From JABMQB01 sp964575025 (GTDB lineage: Bacteria > Bacteroidota > Bacteroidia > Bacteroidales > Prolixibacteraceae), in the NCBI GenBank assembly GCA_964575025.1, contig CAZNPV010000005.1:1-64000 (forward strand): a stretch of 64,000 bases of DNA, read 5' to 3'. Each line of letters begins with the position of its first letter. Position 1 is the first letter of the stretch. Positions 47,379 to 56,650 of this stretch are shown here, piece after piece. The notes beneath the pieces are model-generated. The model searched no databases, had not been told where the DNA came from, and saw only the letters and a program-made list of their open reading frames with translations. The position numbers and the translations under genes are program-made.

Positions 47379-48377
47379 TTAATCCCGGAGTTTTAATTGG
47401 TCCAGTTTGGAATTGATGGTTTTTATTTCCTTGTCTGTTAATTCAAACTGAAGAGCCACAGCATTTTCTCTGATTTGTTGGGGGGTTCTTGATCCTGCCA
47501 GTACACAGGAGATAGCCGGCTGGCGGACGGTCCAACGGAGTACCAATTGGGCGAGGGTCACTCCGTGTTTATCCGCGATTGGTTTGATCGAATCAAGAAA
47601 ATGATTGATCCTTGAGAGGTTAGGTTCCCGGAAGAAGGGTGTGTTGGGTCGGTGGTCGCCTTCCCCGAATCGATGCCCTGGTTTGATCTTTCCGGTGAGC
47701 ACACCCCGCTGCAGGGGGCTGTAAGCGATAATCCCCACATGGTTTTTAAGGCTCCATGGAACCAGTTCTTTTTCAATATCGCGCAATACCATGCTGTAAG
47801 GTACCTGGTTGGTTGAAAGCCGGGTGTATTGAACCGCTTTTTTCAACTCTTCCACGGAATAGTTGCTTACTCCGCAGGCCAGGATTTTACCCTGCTGTTT
47901 CAGTATCTCCAGGGCTTCCATGGTTTCTTCCATCGGTGTAGTCGGATCGGGCCAGTGCTGCTGATACAGTTCAACATGGTCAGTACCCAGCCTTTTCAAT
48001 GATTCCTCACACTCCCGGATGATGCTCTCTTTCCGGCCGTTCCGGTAAATATCGGTCAGGGTGCCGTCATTCATGGGGGTATCTTTGTAGTGCAGTTCGC
48101 CTTCATTCCGGTCCCAGATAAGACCAAATTTGGTTAGGATTTGTACCTTATCACGTTTTCCCCGGATCGCTTTACCGATCAGTTGTTCACTTAATCCGAA
48201 TCCGTAAACCGGAGCCGTGTCAATCGTTGTAATGCCAAGATCGATGGATTCCTCCACCGCTTTAATGGCTTGTTTTTCATCGGTTCCACCCCAGAGCCAG
48301 CCTCCAATCGCCCAGGATCCGAAAGCAAGTGGGGTTAAGGAAATGTCGGTGCCAGGTAATCTATTCTTCATAACCAT
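47379..48377 (-). CDS. Aldo/keto reductase
   Basis: A 332-residue NADPH-dependent TIM-barrel reductase. The catalytic tetrad is visible as TIDTAPVYGFG (Asp, Tyr), LTKFG (Lys) and YQQHWPD (His); GVSNYSVEEL and LRWTVRQPAISCVLAGSR form the cofactor side. The closest style is the YajO/Tas or L-glyceraldehyde reductase-like group; the physiological substrate is unknown. Start ATG 48377, or ATG 48371. Apparently monocistronic. Confidence 0.9.
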   Translation of the reverse strand: MVMKNRLPGTDISLTPLAFGSWAIGGWLWGGTDEKQAIKAVEESIDLGITTIDTAPVYGFGLSEQLIGKAIRGKRDKVQILTKFGLIWDRNEGELHYKDTPMNDGTLTDIYRNGRKESIIRECEESLKRLGTDHVELYQQHWPDPTTPMEETMEALEILKQQGKILACGVSNYSVEELKKAVQYTRLSTNQVPYSMVLRDIEKELVPWSLKNHVGIIAYSPLQRGVLTGKIKPGHRFGEGDHRPNTPFFREPNLSRINHFLDSIKPIADKHGVTLAQLVLRWTVRQPAISCVLAGSRTPQQIRENAVALQFELTDKEIKTINSKLDQLKLRD

Positions 48378-48386
48378 AATTTTTTG

Positions 48387-48416
48387 TAAAGATAAAGAGT
48401 TTGTTCCTTTATCAAA
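48387..48416 (-). promoter_or_regulatory. Candidate promoter of the aldo/keto reductase gene
   Basis: On the minus strand TTTG (48416-48413), 18 nt, TATCTTTA (48394-48387). One mismatch in the -7 box and a spacer 1 nt short. It would give a leader of only a few nt to ATG 48377 and about ten to ATG 48371. Confidence 0.4.
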
Positions 48417-48529
48417 CCCTGGTTGTCAGAGAAAGTTCAGGTTGTATGAACAAATGATCCAGAGCTGTCATTACCCCAGCAACAAAAAATACTGCTCATC
48501 TGCAGATCAGATTGTATATATGTTATTAT

Positions 48530-48740
48530 CTTTATTCCGGAAGATATTCGCACAGGAGATTACCGTTTTTGTGTAAGCAGCGAACAAGACCTGTATGAAT
48601 ACGAGTCCTGATCCGGGTATTTTTCGGAACGGGGGCGATTTCCCTGTCTGCATCGCTTTCGCATAGCTCCTTATTCTGCTGTAGCGGCTGTGCGAAAGCG
48701 CAGTCAGCGGAGCAAATCCGAACAGGAAGGCATAGGATGC
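48530..48740. other. Structured non-coding element upstream of the epimerase-like gene
   Basis: A G/C-richer island inside a 389-bp gap. CGCTTTCGCA (48654-48663) is a perfect inverted repeat of TGCGAAAGCG (48691-48700), and the helix extends inward by TAGC/GCTG to about 14 bp. One minus-strand frame (90 codons, 48507-48779) is open through it but overlaps the epimerase start and looks accidental. It may be a dispersed repeat or an RNA; I cannot decide. Confidence 0.4.
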
Positions 48741-48766
48741 TTTTGAAAATAAACAATTATAATCGC

Positions 48767-50143
48767 ATGAAAAAGACACTTTTCTTGTTCATAATCCCCG
48801 CATTTTTTTTTCTGTGTTGTTCTCCGGAAAAAAAGGAAAATCAGATATGGATCGATGAAATGGATACTTCTCTCCGGGTCGAATTACTGGATGCCTGGTA
48901 TCCAGGGACCCTTGATTCGCTTCACGGAGGGTTTCTGGCTGATTTTACCTATGACTGGAAGCCTCAGGGCAGTCAAAATAAAATGGTGGTTACCCAGACC
49001 CGGCATCTCTGGACTTCTTCAGAAGCAGCCATGTTCTATGGGAGCAATGAATACCAGGCAATTGCCGATCATGCCTATGCTTTTTTAAAGGATGTTCAGT
49101 GGGATGAGGAATGTGGTGGTTTTTACACTACCTTAAGCCGTGAAGGGAGTCCGGGGCAAACCGATTTTGGCGGATCAAAGATGGCCTACGGAAATGCGTT
49201 TGCCATTTATGCGCTGGTTGCCTATTATAACCTGACCGGAAATGAGGAAGCACTGGAACTGGCAAAGAGAACCTTCATGTGGCTTGAAAAATATAGCCAT
49301 GACCCGGTTTACGGAGGTTATTTCAACAGCCTTCAGCGGAATGGCTCTCCGTTAAGCGAAGGGAACAAAGAACAGTTGAAAGGACTTCCTGAGGATCTTC
49401 CCGGGTATGAACGCATAAGCCAGAAGGACCAGAATACTTCCATTCATCTGCTGGAAGCTTTTACTGAACTGTATAAAGTATGGCCCGAACCACTGATGCG
49501 AAAAAGACTGGAGGAGATGTATACACTGATCTCTGAAAAGATCGTAACGGAAAAAGGCTATCTGACTTTGTTCTTAACACGCGACTGGCAGCCCATCACG
49601 TTCCGTGATTCTTCAGAAGCTGTGATCCGGAGAAATATCTACAGTGACCATATTTCGTTCGGCCACGATATCGAAACAGGATTCCTGTTGCTGGAAGCTG
49701 CCCATGCACTGGGGCAGATGGATGAACAGGCTCTGGCACTTTCAAAAAAGATGGTGGACCACACGATCCATACCGGATGGGATCAAAAGAACGGCGGTAT
49801 TTATGACCAGGGATATTATTTTAAAGGGGCCGATACGGTAACCATCATGCACGATCCAAAAGTGTGGTGGAGCGAAGCGGAAGCATTGAATGCCCTGTTG
49901 CTGATGTCCGAATTGTTTCCGGAAGAGGAAATATACCGCATCTATTTCAGAAAACAGTGGAATTATATAAAAGCCTATCTGATTGATCATGAACAGGGCG
50001 GATGGTTCGAAGAAGGCCTGGATAACAGCCCCTGGCGCGTTACTTCACCCAAAGCCACAGACTGGAAGGTGAACTATCACAATTTCAGGGCCCTGCGAAA
50101 TTGCATCCGGATGCTGAAGGGCGATTTTGAACTTTTGGATTAG
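48767..50143 (+). CDS. AGE-type epimerase-like lipoprotein
   Basis: A 458-residue protein with a lipoprotein signal (MKKTLFLFIIPAFFFLCCSPEKK; acylated Cys at 17 or 18). The remainder is an alpha6/alpha6-barrel of the N-acylglucosamine 2-epimerase/cellobiose 2-epimerase superfamily: LHGGFLADFTYDW, QTRHLWTSSEAAM, ECGGFYTTLSREG, NTSIHLLEAFTELY, SFGHDIETGFLLLEAA, WWSEAEALNALLLM and GGWFEEGL. The His in SFGHDIETG and the WWSEAEA block are typical of the cellobiose/mannobiose epimerase branch, so epimerisation of a beta-glycoside at the cell surface or periplasm is plausible. ATG 48767 gives the signal peptide. Confidence 0.83.
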   Translation: MKKTLFLFIIPAFFFLCCSPEKKENQIWIDEMDTSLRVELLDAWYPGTLDSLHGGFLADFTYDWKPQGSQNKMVVTQTRHLWTSSEAAMFYGSNEYQAIADHAYAFLKDVQWDEECGGFYTTLSREGSPGQTDFGGSKMAYGNAFAIYALVAYYNLTGNEEALELAKRTFMWLEKYSHDPVYGGYFNSLQRNGSPLSEGNKEQLKGLPEDLPGYERISQKDQNTSIHLLEAFTELYKVWPEPLMRKRLEEMYTLISEKIVTEKGYLTLFLTRDWQPITFRDSSEAVIRRNIYSDHISFGHDIETGFLLLEAAHALGQMDEQALALSKKMVDHTIHTGWDQKNGGIYDQGYYFKGADTVTIMHDPKVWWSEAEALNALLLMSELFPEEEIYRIYFRKQWNYIKAYLIDHEQGGWFEEGLDNSPWRVTSPKATDWKVNYHNFRALRNCIRMLKGDFELLD

Positions 50144-50194
50144 CAAACAGAATTTTTCACGGACTGTATTACCGTTTGATGCGTAACTCCGGGC

Positions 50195-51322
50195 TCATTG
50201 TTTATTGCTTTGGTTCAGACTTTCCGTGAGTTTTTTTACAAGTTTCATGTTATCGAAGAATTCTTTGGCAATAACCCTTAAAATGGTATAACTCGGAATA
50301 GCCAGGATCATGCCAATGATACCCGCCATGCTGCCGGCAGCCAGGATTACCAGGAAAATCTCGAGGGGATGGGCTTTTACACTGCTGGAATAGATGAGGG
50401 GCTGGAAAAGAATATTATCGATAACCTGTACGGATATGAATACAAGCGTCATCCAGCCCAGCAAAGGAAGGGTATAGCTCATGAAATCAGCATCCAGGTT
50501 GATCGCTGTTCCGATAAGCAGCCCCACAAAAGCACCCATCCACGGACCCAGGTAGGGAATCACATTAAAAAGGCCACAAAACAATCCGATAACCACAGCG
50601 TGGTGAAACTCAATGCCAACGATTGTCAATCCCAGCGTGTCGAGCAGCATAACCATTAAGACCTCTAAAATCAGTCCGATGAAATAACGGCGGAGAAGAT
50701 ACGATATAGAGGACATGATTTTTCCAACTTTCTCCTCCATTTCACTCGGAACCAGCAATAGAACGCCATTTTTGAACATGTCCTGTTCTTTCAGAAAGAA
50801 GAAAGTGATAAAGGAAATCGAAAAGAAGCCTATAAAGATATTGCCCAGGGTTCCGGCAATCGATCCGAGGATCGTGGAAAACCGGGAAAATTCAAAGCGG
50901 GTGCTTAGCTGTTCCTGGAGGATATCATAGAAGGTCTTTCCGCCTATCTCAATGCTTTCCCCTGTAAGAAAATGGCTGATTCGCCGGATTGGTTCCTGAA
51001 CAGACTCCATAAGGGCATCCAGATCCAGGTTGGAGAAGGTATCAAATTCGTTGATCAACAGGGGGATCATGAAACGGAAAAAGGTTATAAAGACCACCCA
51101 GAGAAGGATCAGGGTCAGGAAGGCAGCCAGACTGCCCGGAATGGTGAATTTTCTTATTCTGATACGTTTCAGACGCCTGACAACCGGCCTTCCCAGAAAA
51201 GATAAAACAACGGATAGGATGATATAGGTAACAATTGCACTGAAGTACCACATCAGAAAAAGCAGGATCAGGGCACCAAGGCCCAGAAGAATAGTGCGGG
51301 TTCTGCCTTTGAAAGCAATCAT
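50195..51322 (-). CDS. AI-2E family transporter
   Basis: A 375-residue inner-membrane protein of the AI-2E (TqsA/PerM) family, with paired N-terminal helices (LLGLGALILLFLMWYFSAIV), a central soluble segment (about 80-150), and the conserved GLFNVIPYLGPWMGAFVG block followed by further helices. The family includes exporters of autoinducer-2 and Na+/H+ antiporters, so the substrate is open. It lies close to the methyltransferase and flippase genes on the same strand (27 bp between them), a likely operon. Confidence 0.9.
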   Translation of the reverse strand: MIAFKGRTRTILLGLGALILLFLMWYFSAIVTYIILSVVLSFLGRPVVRRLKRIRIRKFTIPGSLAAFLTLILLWVVFITFFRFMIPLLINEFDTFSNLDLDALMESVQEPIRRISHFLTGESIEIGGKTFYDILQEQLSTRFEFSRFSTILGSIAGTLGNIFIGFFSISFITFFFLKEQDMFKNGVLLLVPSEMEEKVGKIMSSISYLLRRYFIGLILEVLMVMLLDTLGLTIVGIEFHHAVVIGLFCGLFNVIPYLGPWMGAFVGLLIGTAINLDADFMSYTLPLLGWMTLVFISVQVIDNILFQPLIYSSSVKAHPLEIFLVILAAGSMAGIIGMILAIPSYTILRVIAKEFFDNMKLVKKLTESLNQSNKQ

Positions 51323-51349
51323 AGTTATTTTGTTTTTAACAAAGATAGA

Positions 51350-52297
51350 TTAATTCTTCCTATTTGCATTCTCCGGTTTGTTTTCCTGCTTGTGCCATAT
51401 TACCAGGATCCGTAAGGGGCGGTTACAGATCAGGTTTGACAGCCTGTCAATCCACTTCCACAGGGTAAAACACATCAGCCTCAGGATGACATGGGTATGC
51501 AAATAAACCAGCGCTTTGTTGCTGAATTTTACATATTCAACCTTTTTCAGATCGCTGCCTTTATAGAGACCTGTCAGTTTGTTTTCATCAAAGGAATGCA
51601 AATGGGCTGAATGGGGAGTAGGGCGGTTGCAGTGGATACAAAGAGAGTATTCAATTTTTTCTTTGTAGGGAGTGCTTACAACCAGAATACCTCCGGGTTT
51701 TAAAATGACAAAAAGGTTTTTTACGAATGTGTCCGGCTCGGTGACATGTTCAATGATTTCGGACGCAATGATGTAATCAAAACTGCCTTTCCTGAAAGGA
51801 AGTGAAAATATGTCCCCTGCGACAGCAGCATGGTTATCCGAAGGGTATCGTTTCAGCGCTTCCTGTGTATTTTTTTCTGAAATATCAAACGATACAACCT
51901 GATACCCTTTGGAACAGAATGTCTTTGCCACCCATGCACTTCCGCAGCCGACATCAAGAATTACTCCCTTTTTTTCCGGAATTTTCCGGGAGATAAATTC
52001 CCTTAGCCTTCGTTCACTATGGTGGGTTGCGCCATGTTGCTCCTGGAAATAATCATATTCAAGGGCATCCCTCCGGTAATGGTCTAAGTAATCAAAGGTG
52101 GTCCCAAAAACAGTATGAAGATCCGATTTGTTGCTTACGGTTTTATTGGCAGCAATCATTGCCGGGACTCCGTTTTCCACCGGATAAAACAGGTTGCATC
52201 CCGGACAGGTTAATCCCTTTTCTGTTGCCTGGAGTCCCGGGCTGTGGCACACCGGGCAGCGGATCAATCCTTTCAGTATGGTATAATTTGTGACCAT
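51350..52297 (-). CDS. Class I SAM-dependent methyltransferase with N-terminal zinc ribbon
   Basis: A 315-residue protein. The N-terminal CPVC...CPGC pair (about residues 14-35) is a Trm112-like zinc ribbon followed by YPVENGVPAMI. The methyltransferase core has the SAM motif VILDVGCGSAW, acidic motif II FDIS and IIASEIIEHV, as in Methyltransf_11 enzymes. The position next to a flippase gene suggests a substrate in cell-surface polymer or lipid synthesis; this is inferred from context only. Confidence 0.85.
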   Translation of the reverse strand: MVTNYTILKGLIRCPVCHSPGLQATEKGLTCPGCNLFYPVENGVPAMIAANKTVSNKSDLHTVFGTTFDYLDHYRRDALEYDYFQEQHGATHHSERRLREFISRKIPEKKGVILDVGCGSAWVAKTFCSKGYQVVSFDISEKNTQEALKRYPSDNHAAVAGDIFSLPFRKGSFDYIIASEIIEHVTEPDTFVKNLFVILKPGGILVVSTPYKEKIEYSLCIHCNRPTPHSAHLHSFDENKLTGLYKGSDLKKVEYVKFSNKALVYLHTHVILRLMCFTLWKWIDRLSNLICNRPLRILVIWHKQENKPENANRKN

Positions 52298-52324
52298 TGT
52301 TTCTTTGGAATTCTCAGTACAAAA

Positions 52325-53650
52325 TTAATACATTACAATAAAAATTACAGTCAGGATCACACTGTATATGGCCAGTGGAATTACCGGAATATATTGTGAA
52401 GGTTTTATTTTTAAGGTGATTTTATTATACCAGACCCAGATAATTTTCTGTAAAAGGTAAGCAATCACAGTAGCGAAAGCGACCCCTTCCATACCCCAGA
52501 ACCGAACAAAAAGAATACTCAGGGCTGCATTGATTAGGAATTCTGCCAACGAGGCAACCATCACAATGTTTGTTTTTTTCAATCCGATAAGAATGGGTTG
52601 CGGAAAAACCAGGCGTGAAGAGATCAACAAAAGATAAATATTGAAGATTTTTGCACTTTCAGCAAAGTTTTCATTAAAAACACGGGGGTAGAGCCAGGAG
52701 CTGGTAAGCAGAAAAATGAAAGTCACCGGGAACAGGTAATGCATCATGTTTTCGGATTTTTTACGCAGGCTCCTGAGGGCTTCCTTCATTTTTCCCCTTT
52801 GCGAAAATTCCGGGATCATGGCTGTGCTGAATGCATTGGCAAGCAACACAACAAAGGGGAGTTCTTTGGCTCCGTATCTGAAGACCGCAAATGTGGCTGC
52901 ATCATAGGCGTTCAACACAATCACTCCGTCAACATACACCGCAGAACTGGCCAGAAGTGCACTCACAATCAGAGGGAACCCGATTTTCAGATGTTCTCCG
53001 ATAAAACGGGCAGAAAACAGGGGGGTGGCATATTTGAAAAGCAGAAAGGCTATCCATAGATAACGAAAGGCCGACAGGATAACCAACCCTCCAATGCTGT
53101 ACACCATATCATACCCCAGTACGGCCGGCAATGAAATGATGGCTACCTGGGCTGAAAAGGTGATAACCCCATACCGGATGATCCACCCTGGCTTGTTTCT
53201 CAGCAGGTAGATGTATTCGATCAGGTAGGCCGGACAACTGAAAAAAATGTAAGGCAAAAACAGGTTGAAATAGGGTATGTCGCCCCCGGGATTCAAAAGC
53301 CCTGCAAGAAGTTCCCTGAAAAAAAGAAGGGCCAGAATTACCCCCATACTTAACAGCGTGATCAGCAGGAAGGCATTAAACAGTTCGGGTGACCGGTTAT
53401 CTGAACTTTTCCCAAAGGTTTTGTTGTCGGATGAAAGGGGAAGGAACGATTGAATCAGTCCGTTGATCCAAAAAGAACAAAGCAGGGTGCCCAGGAAAAG
53501 GAATATTTCAAAGGACCCAATGGCTTCGGTCGTAAGGCTGCTTTTGGTGAAGATAATACTGATCAGGAAGAAGGATCCGAACCGGATCAGCTGAAAAGCC
53601 TGTAGCCCTGAAATGTTGGTTACATATTTTCGGAAATACGTTTTTTTCAT
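52325..53650 (-). CDS. Polysaccharide-type flippase (MATE/Wzx-like)
   Basis: A 441-residue protein with about twelve to fourteen hydrophobic helices spread over the whole length, basic loops and no extra domain. The sequence style (IRFGSFFLISIIFTKSS, FRYGAKELPFVVLLANAFSTAMIPEFS) matches the oligosaccharide flippase superfamily that moves lipid-linked sugars across the inner membrane. No glycosyltransferase lies beside it. It follows the direction of the methyltransferase gene, 27 bp upstream. Confidence 0.8.
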   Translation of the reverse strand: MKKTYFRKYVTNISGLQAFQLIRFGSFFLISIIFTKSSLTTEAIGSFEIFLFLGTLLCSFWINGLIQSFLPLSSDNKTFGKSSDNRSPELFNAFLLITLLSMGVILALLFFRELLAGLLNPGGDIPYFNLFLPYIFFSCPAYLIEYIYLLRNKPGWIIRYGVITFSAQVAIISLPAVLGYDMVYSIGGLVILSAFRYLWIAFLLFKYATPLFSARFIGEHLKIGFPLIVSALLASSAVYVDGVIVLNAYDAATFAVFRYGAKELPFVVLLANAFSTAMIPEFSQRGKMKEALRSLRKKSENMMHYLFPVTFIFLLTSSWLYPRVFNENFAESAKIFNIYLLLISSRLVFPQPILIGLKKTNIVMVASLAEFLINAALSILFVRFWGMEGVAFATVIAYLLQKIIWVWYNKITLKIKPSQYIPVIPLAIYSVILTVIFIVMY

Positions 53651-53800
53651 GCAAATGAGGAGATCTATATATATCTGAAGACAAATGTAATGCTTATGGC
53701 CGGAATACGTAAGCCCAAAGGAGTGATTTTGGTAATTCAGGGTGGATAATCATGGGAATGATTGGTTATCCTGTAGCAAAGAGACTGTGACAAAGGATAA

Positions 53801-53833
53801 AAGATTCCATCTCTTACAAAAAGATGGAATCTT
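53801..53833. terminator. Strong hairpin between divergent genes
   Basis: AAGATTCCATCT and AGATGGAATCTT form a perfect 12-bp stem around CTTACAAAA. Plus-strand sequence after it is U-rich (TGTTTCTGCTTTTTTTG). It lies between divergently transcribed genes, so it does not end either of them; it could terminate an unseen short transcript or act in the leader of the gene at 53899. Confidence 0.5.
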
Positions 53834-53898
53834 TGTTTCTGCTTTTTTTGTTTCGCAATAAATAGTATATTCGGGGAAACCATATAACCTGATTTTTC

Positions 53899-55065
53899 AT
53901 GCATATTGTTGAGGTAATGAACAGGAAATCCCTAAATCAATTTTATGATCTTCCGCACAAAATTTATGAAAACGATCCAAATTGGGTTCCTCCGGTGCGA
54001 AGCATGCATGAGAACATTTTCAATCCACACAATAATAGCGGATTTAAAAACGGGGATGCTCGCCGGTGGATTGTTAAAAAAGAGAAGAATGTGGTTGGAC
54101 GAATTGCCGCTTTTTATGAAGAAAGCATGGCACGCTCATATGAACAGCCTACCGGATGCATCGGTTTTTTTGAATGCATCGATGATCAGGAGGTTGCAGA
54201 TCTGCTTTTCGACACGGCACGCGAATGGCTCAGAAGCCGTGGTATGGAAGCCATGGACGGGCCGGTGAATTTTGGGGAGAACTTTTTCAACTGGGGATTG
54301 CTGGCCGAAGGATTCAAACAGCAAACATTCGGAATGCAGTACCATCCTCCCTATTACCAGAAACTCTTTACGGATTACGGCTTTAAGATCTACTATAAGC
54401 AGCTAAGCTACAGAATGGATATAACCCATCCCGACCTTCCTGAACGGTTCTGGAAGATTGCGGCCTGGGTAGCTAAAAAGCCCGGTCTGAGCTTTGAACA
54501 TTTTACCGTAAAAAACCAGGATAAATACATTAACGATTTCATCACCATTCATCAGCAGGCCTGGAAAAACCACCGCAACTACAAACCGGCAACCCGGCAG
54601 GGTCTCAAAGAACTGATCAGACAATCAAAATTTGTTCTGGATGAGGAATTTATCTGGTATGCGTATAGCAACGGCGATCCCGTAGCCTTTTTTATGATGT
54701 TACCTGATCTGAACCAGATCCTGAAAAAACTGAATACAAAAAAAATTGGACCGATACATATGATCCGTTTTTTTCTGCTTAAATACCAGAAAACCATGAC
54801 TCGTTGCCGGGTGATTGTTTTGGGGGTGACCCCCAGATATCAACGTTCTGGTATTGAATCGGGGATCTTCCATCAGTTAAAACAGGTAATGTTACGGAAA
54901 CCCTGGTATAATGAAATGGAAATGAGCTGGGTGGGTGATTTTAATCCCAGGATGAATGCACTCTTTAAATCGTTCGGTGCCGATCATGATATTACCCATT
55001 ATACCATGCGATATCTTTTCGACCGGGAAAAACCTTTTGTGAGGATGCCCATTATTGAGGATTAA
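53899..55065 (+). CDS. GNAT-like protein, paralogue 1
   Basis: A 388-residue cytosolic protein of a Bacteroidota family related to GNAT acetyltransferases. Landmarks are MHIVEVMNRKSLNQFYDLPHKIY, DPNWVPPV, VVGRIAAFY, TGCIGFFECIDDQEV, MEAMDGPVNFGE and, in the C-terminal half, YQRSGIESGIF, which resembles the acyl-CoA pyrophosphate-binding loop. It has no signal peptide. The next gene is a close paralogue (DPNWV, EAMDGPVNFGEN, RSGIES, FNP.... all shared). Substrate unknown. Confidence 0.8.
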   Translation: MHIVEVMNRKSLNQFYDLPHKIYENDPNWVPPVRSMHENIFNPHNNSGFKNGDARRWIVKKEKNVVGRIAAFYEESMARSYEQPTGCIGFFECIDDQEVADLLFDTAREWLRSRGMEAMDGPVNFGENFFNWGLLAEGFKQQTFGMQYHPPYYQKLFTDYGFKIYYKQLSYRMDITHPDLPERFWKIAAWVAKKPGLSFEHFTVKNQDKYINDFITIHQQAWKNHRNYKPATRQGLKELIRQSKFVLDEEFIWYAYSNGDPVAFFMMLPDLNQILKKLNTKKIGPIHMIRFFLLKYQKTMTRCRVIVLGVTPRYQRSGIESGIFHQLKQVMLRKPWYNEMEMSWVGDFNPRMNALFKSFGADHDITHYTMRYLFDREKPFVRMPIIED

Positions 55066-55265
55066 CAGGGTTTAGGCTCCTGAATAAATCTTAAGGAATT
55101 AATATTCAGTGCGTTTTGTGAAAGAAAACCCTGTTCAGACAGCGTTACGGCTTCGCTTGTTGGCAGTCAATCGGCTGCGATGCCCTATGTTTTTGAAATT
55201 TGCCTTTTGCAAACAGAATGATAAAATCATTTTTTGTCTTACCTTTATTCGAAACAAAAAATAGC

Positions 55266-56456
55266 ATGCAGTTAATCGAAGTTACCGATAAAAAAACCAG
55301 AAAACTGTTTCATAAAGTACCCCACCTGATCTATAAGGATGACCCGAACTGGGTGTGCCCGATAGAAGGGATGATTGAAGAGACGTTTGTGCCCGGTAAA
55401 AATTCCGCCTTTAAGAACGGGAAAGCGGCCAGGTGGGTTTTGATCGGTGAGAACCGTGAACTCCTGGGAAGAATTGCAGCATTTATAAACTTTGATAAAG
55501 CCTATACCTACGAACAGCCCACAGGAGGTTGTGGTTTCTTTGAATGTATCAACGACCAGGAAGCAGCGACAATGTTATTTGACATAGCCCGTGAATGGAA
55601 CCGGGAAAACGGTATGGAAGCCATGGACGGGCCTGTAAATTTCGGGGAAAACTACCTGAACTGGGGCCTTCTGGTTGACGGATTCATGCCGCAGGGGTAC
55701 GGAATGCCTTACAATCCACCCTGGTACCGGGAACTTTTTGAGAACTACGGATTTCAGGTCTATTTCAAACAATTTTCCTATCACCTGGATTATTCCGTGC
55801 CGTTCCCGGAAAGGTTCTGGAAAATTGCCGGTTGGGTGGCTCAGAAACCGCAGTACAGTTTCAGGCATTTTACCTATGAGGAAGCGGATAAATTTGTTTC
55901 CGATTTTTGTTATATCTACGATGAAGCATGGCGTTTTCATGAACATTTCAAACCCCTTGATCCGGATGATATCAGGGACTTTATGAAAAAGTCAAAAGCC
56001 ATTCTTGATCCGGAGATGATCTGGTTTGCTTATCATGAAGGGGAACCGATCGCATTGTTCGTGATGATTCCGGATCTGAATCAGATCCTGATCCGGTTGA
56101 ATGGCAAACTGAATTGGATAAGCATTTTAAAGTTTCTCTATTACAAAAGAAAACATGTGATGACGCGGACCAGGATCCTGATCATGGGGGTTGTTCCGAA
56201 ATTTCAGCGATCGGGAATTGAATCCGCAATTTTCTGGCATCAGGATCAGCTAATGAAACACAAGCCCTGGTATAAGGAAGTTGAATTATCATGGGCCGGA
56301 GATTTTAATCCGAAGATCATTTCACTGTACGAGTCAGTAGGCGGGAAGCGGGTAAAAACCCATCATACATGCCGGTATTTGTTCGACCGGAATAAACCTT
56401 TTAAAAGGGCTCCCGTTATTGACGCTGAAAAGATGACCGAAAAAGATAAATTATAA
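55266..56456 (+). CDS. GNAT-like protein, paralogue 2
   Basis: A 396-residue paralogue of the preceding product, from tandem duplication. Shared blocks include DDPNWVCPI, LGRIAAFINF, GGCGFFECINDQEAA, GMEAMDGPVNFGENYLNWGLL and FQRSGIESAIFW. It differs by an extended C terminus (DAEKMTEKDKL). ATG 55266 (MQLIEVTDKK) aligns with the start of paralogue 1; an upstream in-frame ATG at 55200 adds a non-conserved tail. The 200-bp gap between the copies shows no terminator. Confidence 0.8.
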   Translation: MQLIEVTDKKTRKLFHKVPHLIYKDDPNWVCPIEGMIEETFVPGKNSAFKNGKAARWVLIGENRELLGRIAAFINFDKAYTYEQPTGGCGFFECINDQEAATMLFDIAREWNRENGMEAMDGPVNFGENYLNWGLLVDGFMPQGYGMPYNPPWYRELFENYGFQVYFKQFSYHLDYSVPFPERFWKIAGWVAQKPQYSFRHFTYEEADKFVSDFCYIYDEAWRFHEHFKPLDPDDIRDFMKKSKAILDPEMIWFAYHEGEPIALFVMIPDLNQILIRLNGKLNWISILKFLYYKRKHVMTRTRILIMGVVPKFQRSGIESAIFWHQDQLMKHKPWYKEVELSWAGDFNPKIISLYESVGGKRVKTHHTCRYLFDRNKPFKRAPVIDAEKMTEKDKL

Positions 56457-56466
56457 ATTAAAAACT

Positions 56467-56497
56467 TTTGGATTTTAATCCGGGATACTTATCTTTG
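56467..56497 (+). promoter_or_regulatory. Bacteroidota-type promoter of rpmE2
   Basis: TTTG (56467-56470), 19 nt, TATCTTTG (56490-56497): a full match to TTTG-N19-TAnnTTTG. Start is expected near 56503, leaving an unusually long leader of about 148 nt. Confidence 0.75.
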
Positions 56498-56502
56498 CAG
56501 GC

Positions 56503-56650
56503 CGTATAAAAATTAAAAGGACAGGGGTTTACATCCCGGAGTGATGGCACACACAGGCTTACGGAATCCAATGAACAGGAAAGGCAGGTGTCTTTTGCCC
56601 TATGAATCTCAGGAAGATGAATCACCATAAAGAATTATAAATTTAGACCA
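56503..56650 (+). promoter_or_regulatory. Long structured 5' leader of rpmE2
   Basis: About 148 nt between the predicted start and the ATG, with no open frame and several potential hairpins: GGG-TTTACAT-CCC (56526-56538), CCG...CGG around 56536-56564, and GGCA...TGCC (56583-56599). Ribosomal protein genes often carry autoregulatory leaders of this length. No terminator is seen inside it. Confidence 0.35.

Noticed and set aside
48507..48779. 90-codon minus-strand frame through the structured island
   Set aside because: It overlaps the start of the epimerase-like gene and follows a large hairpin; more likely a translated repeat than a gene.
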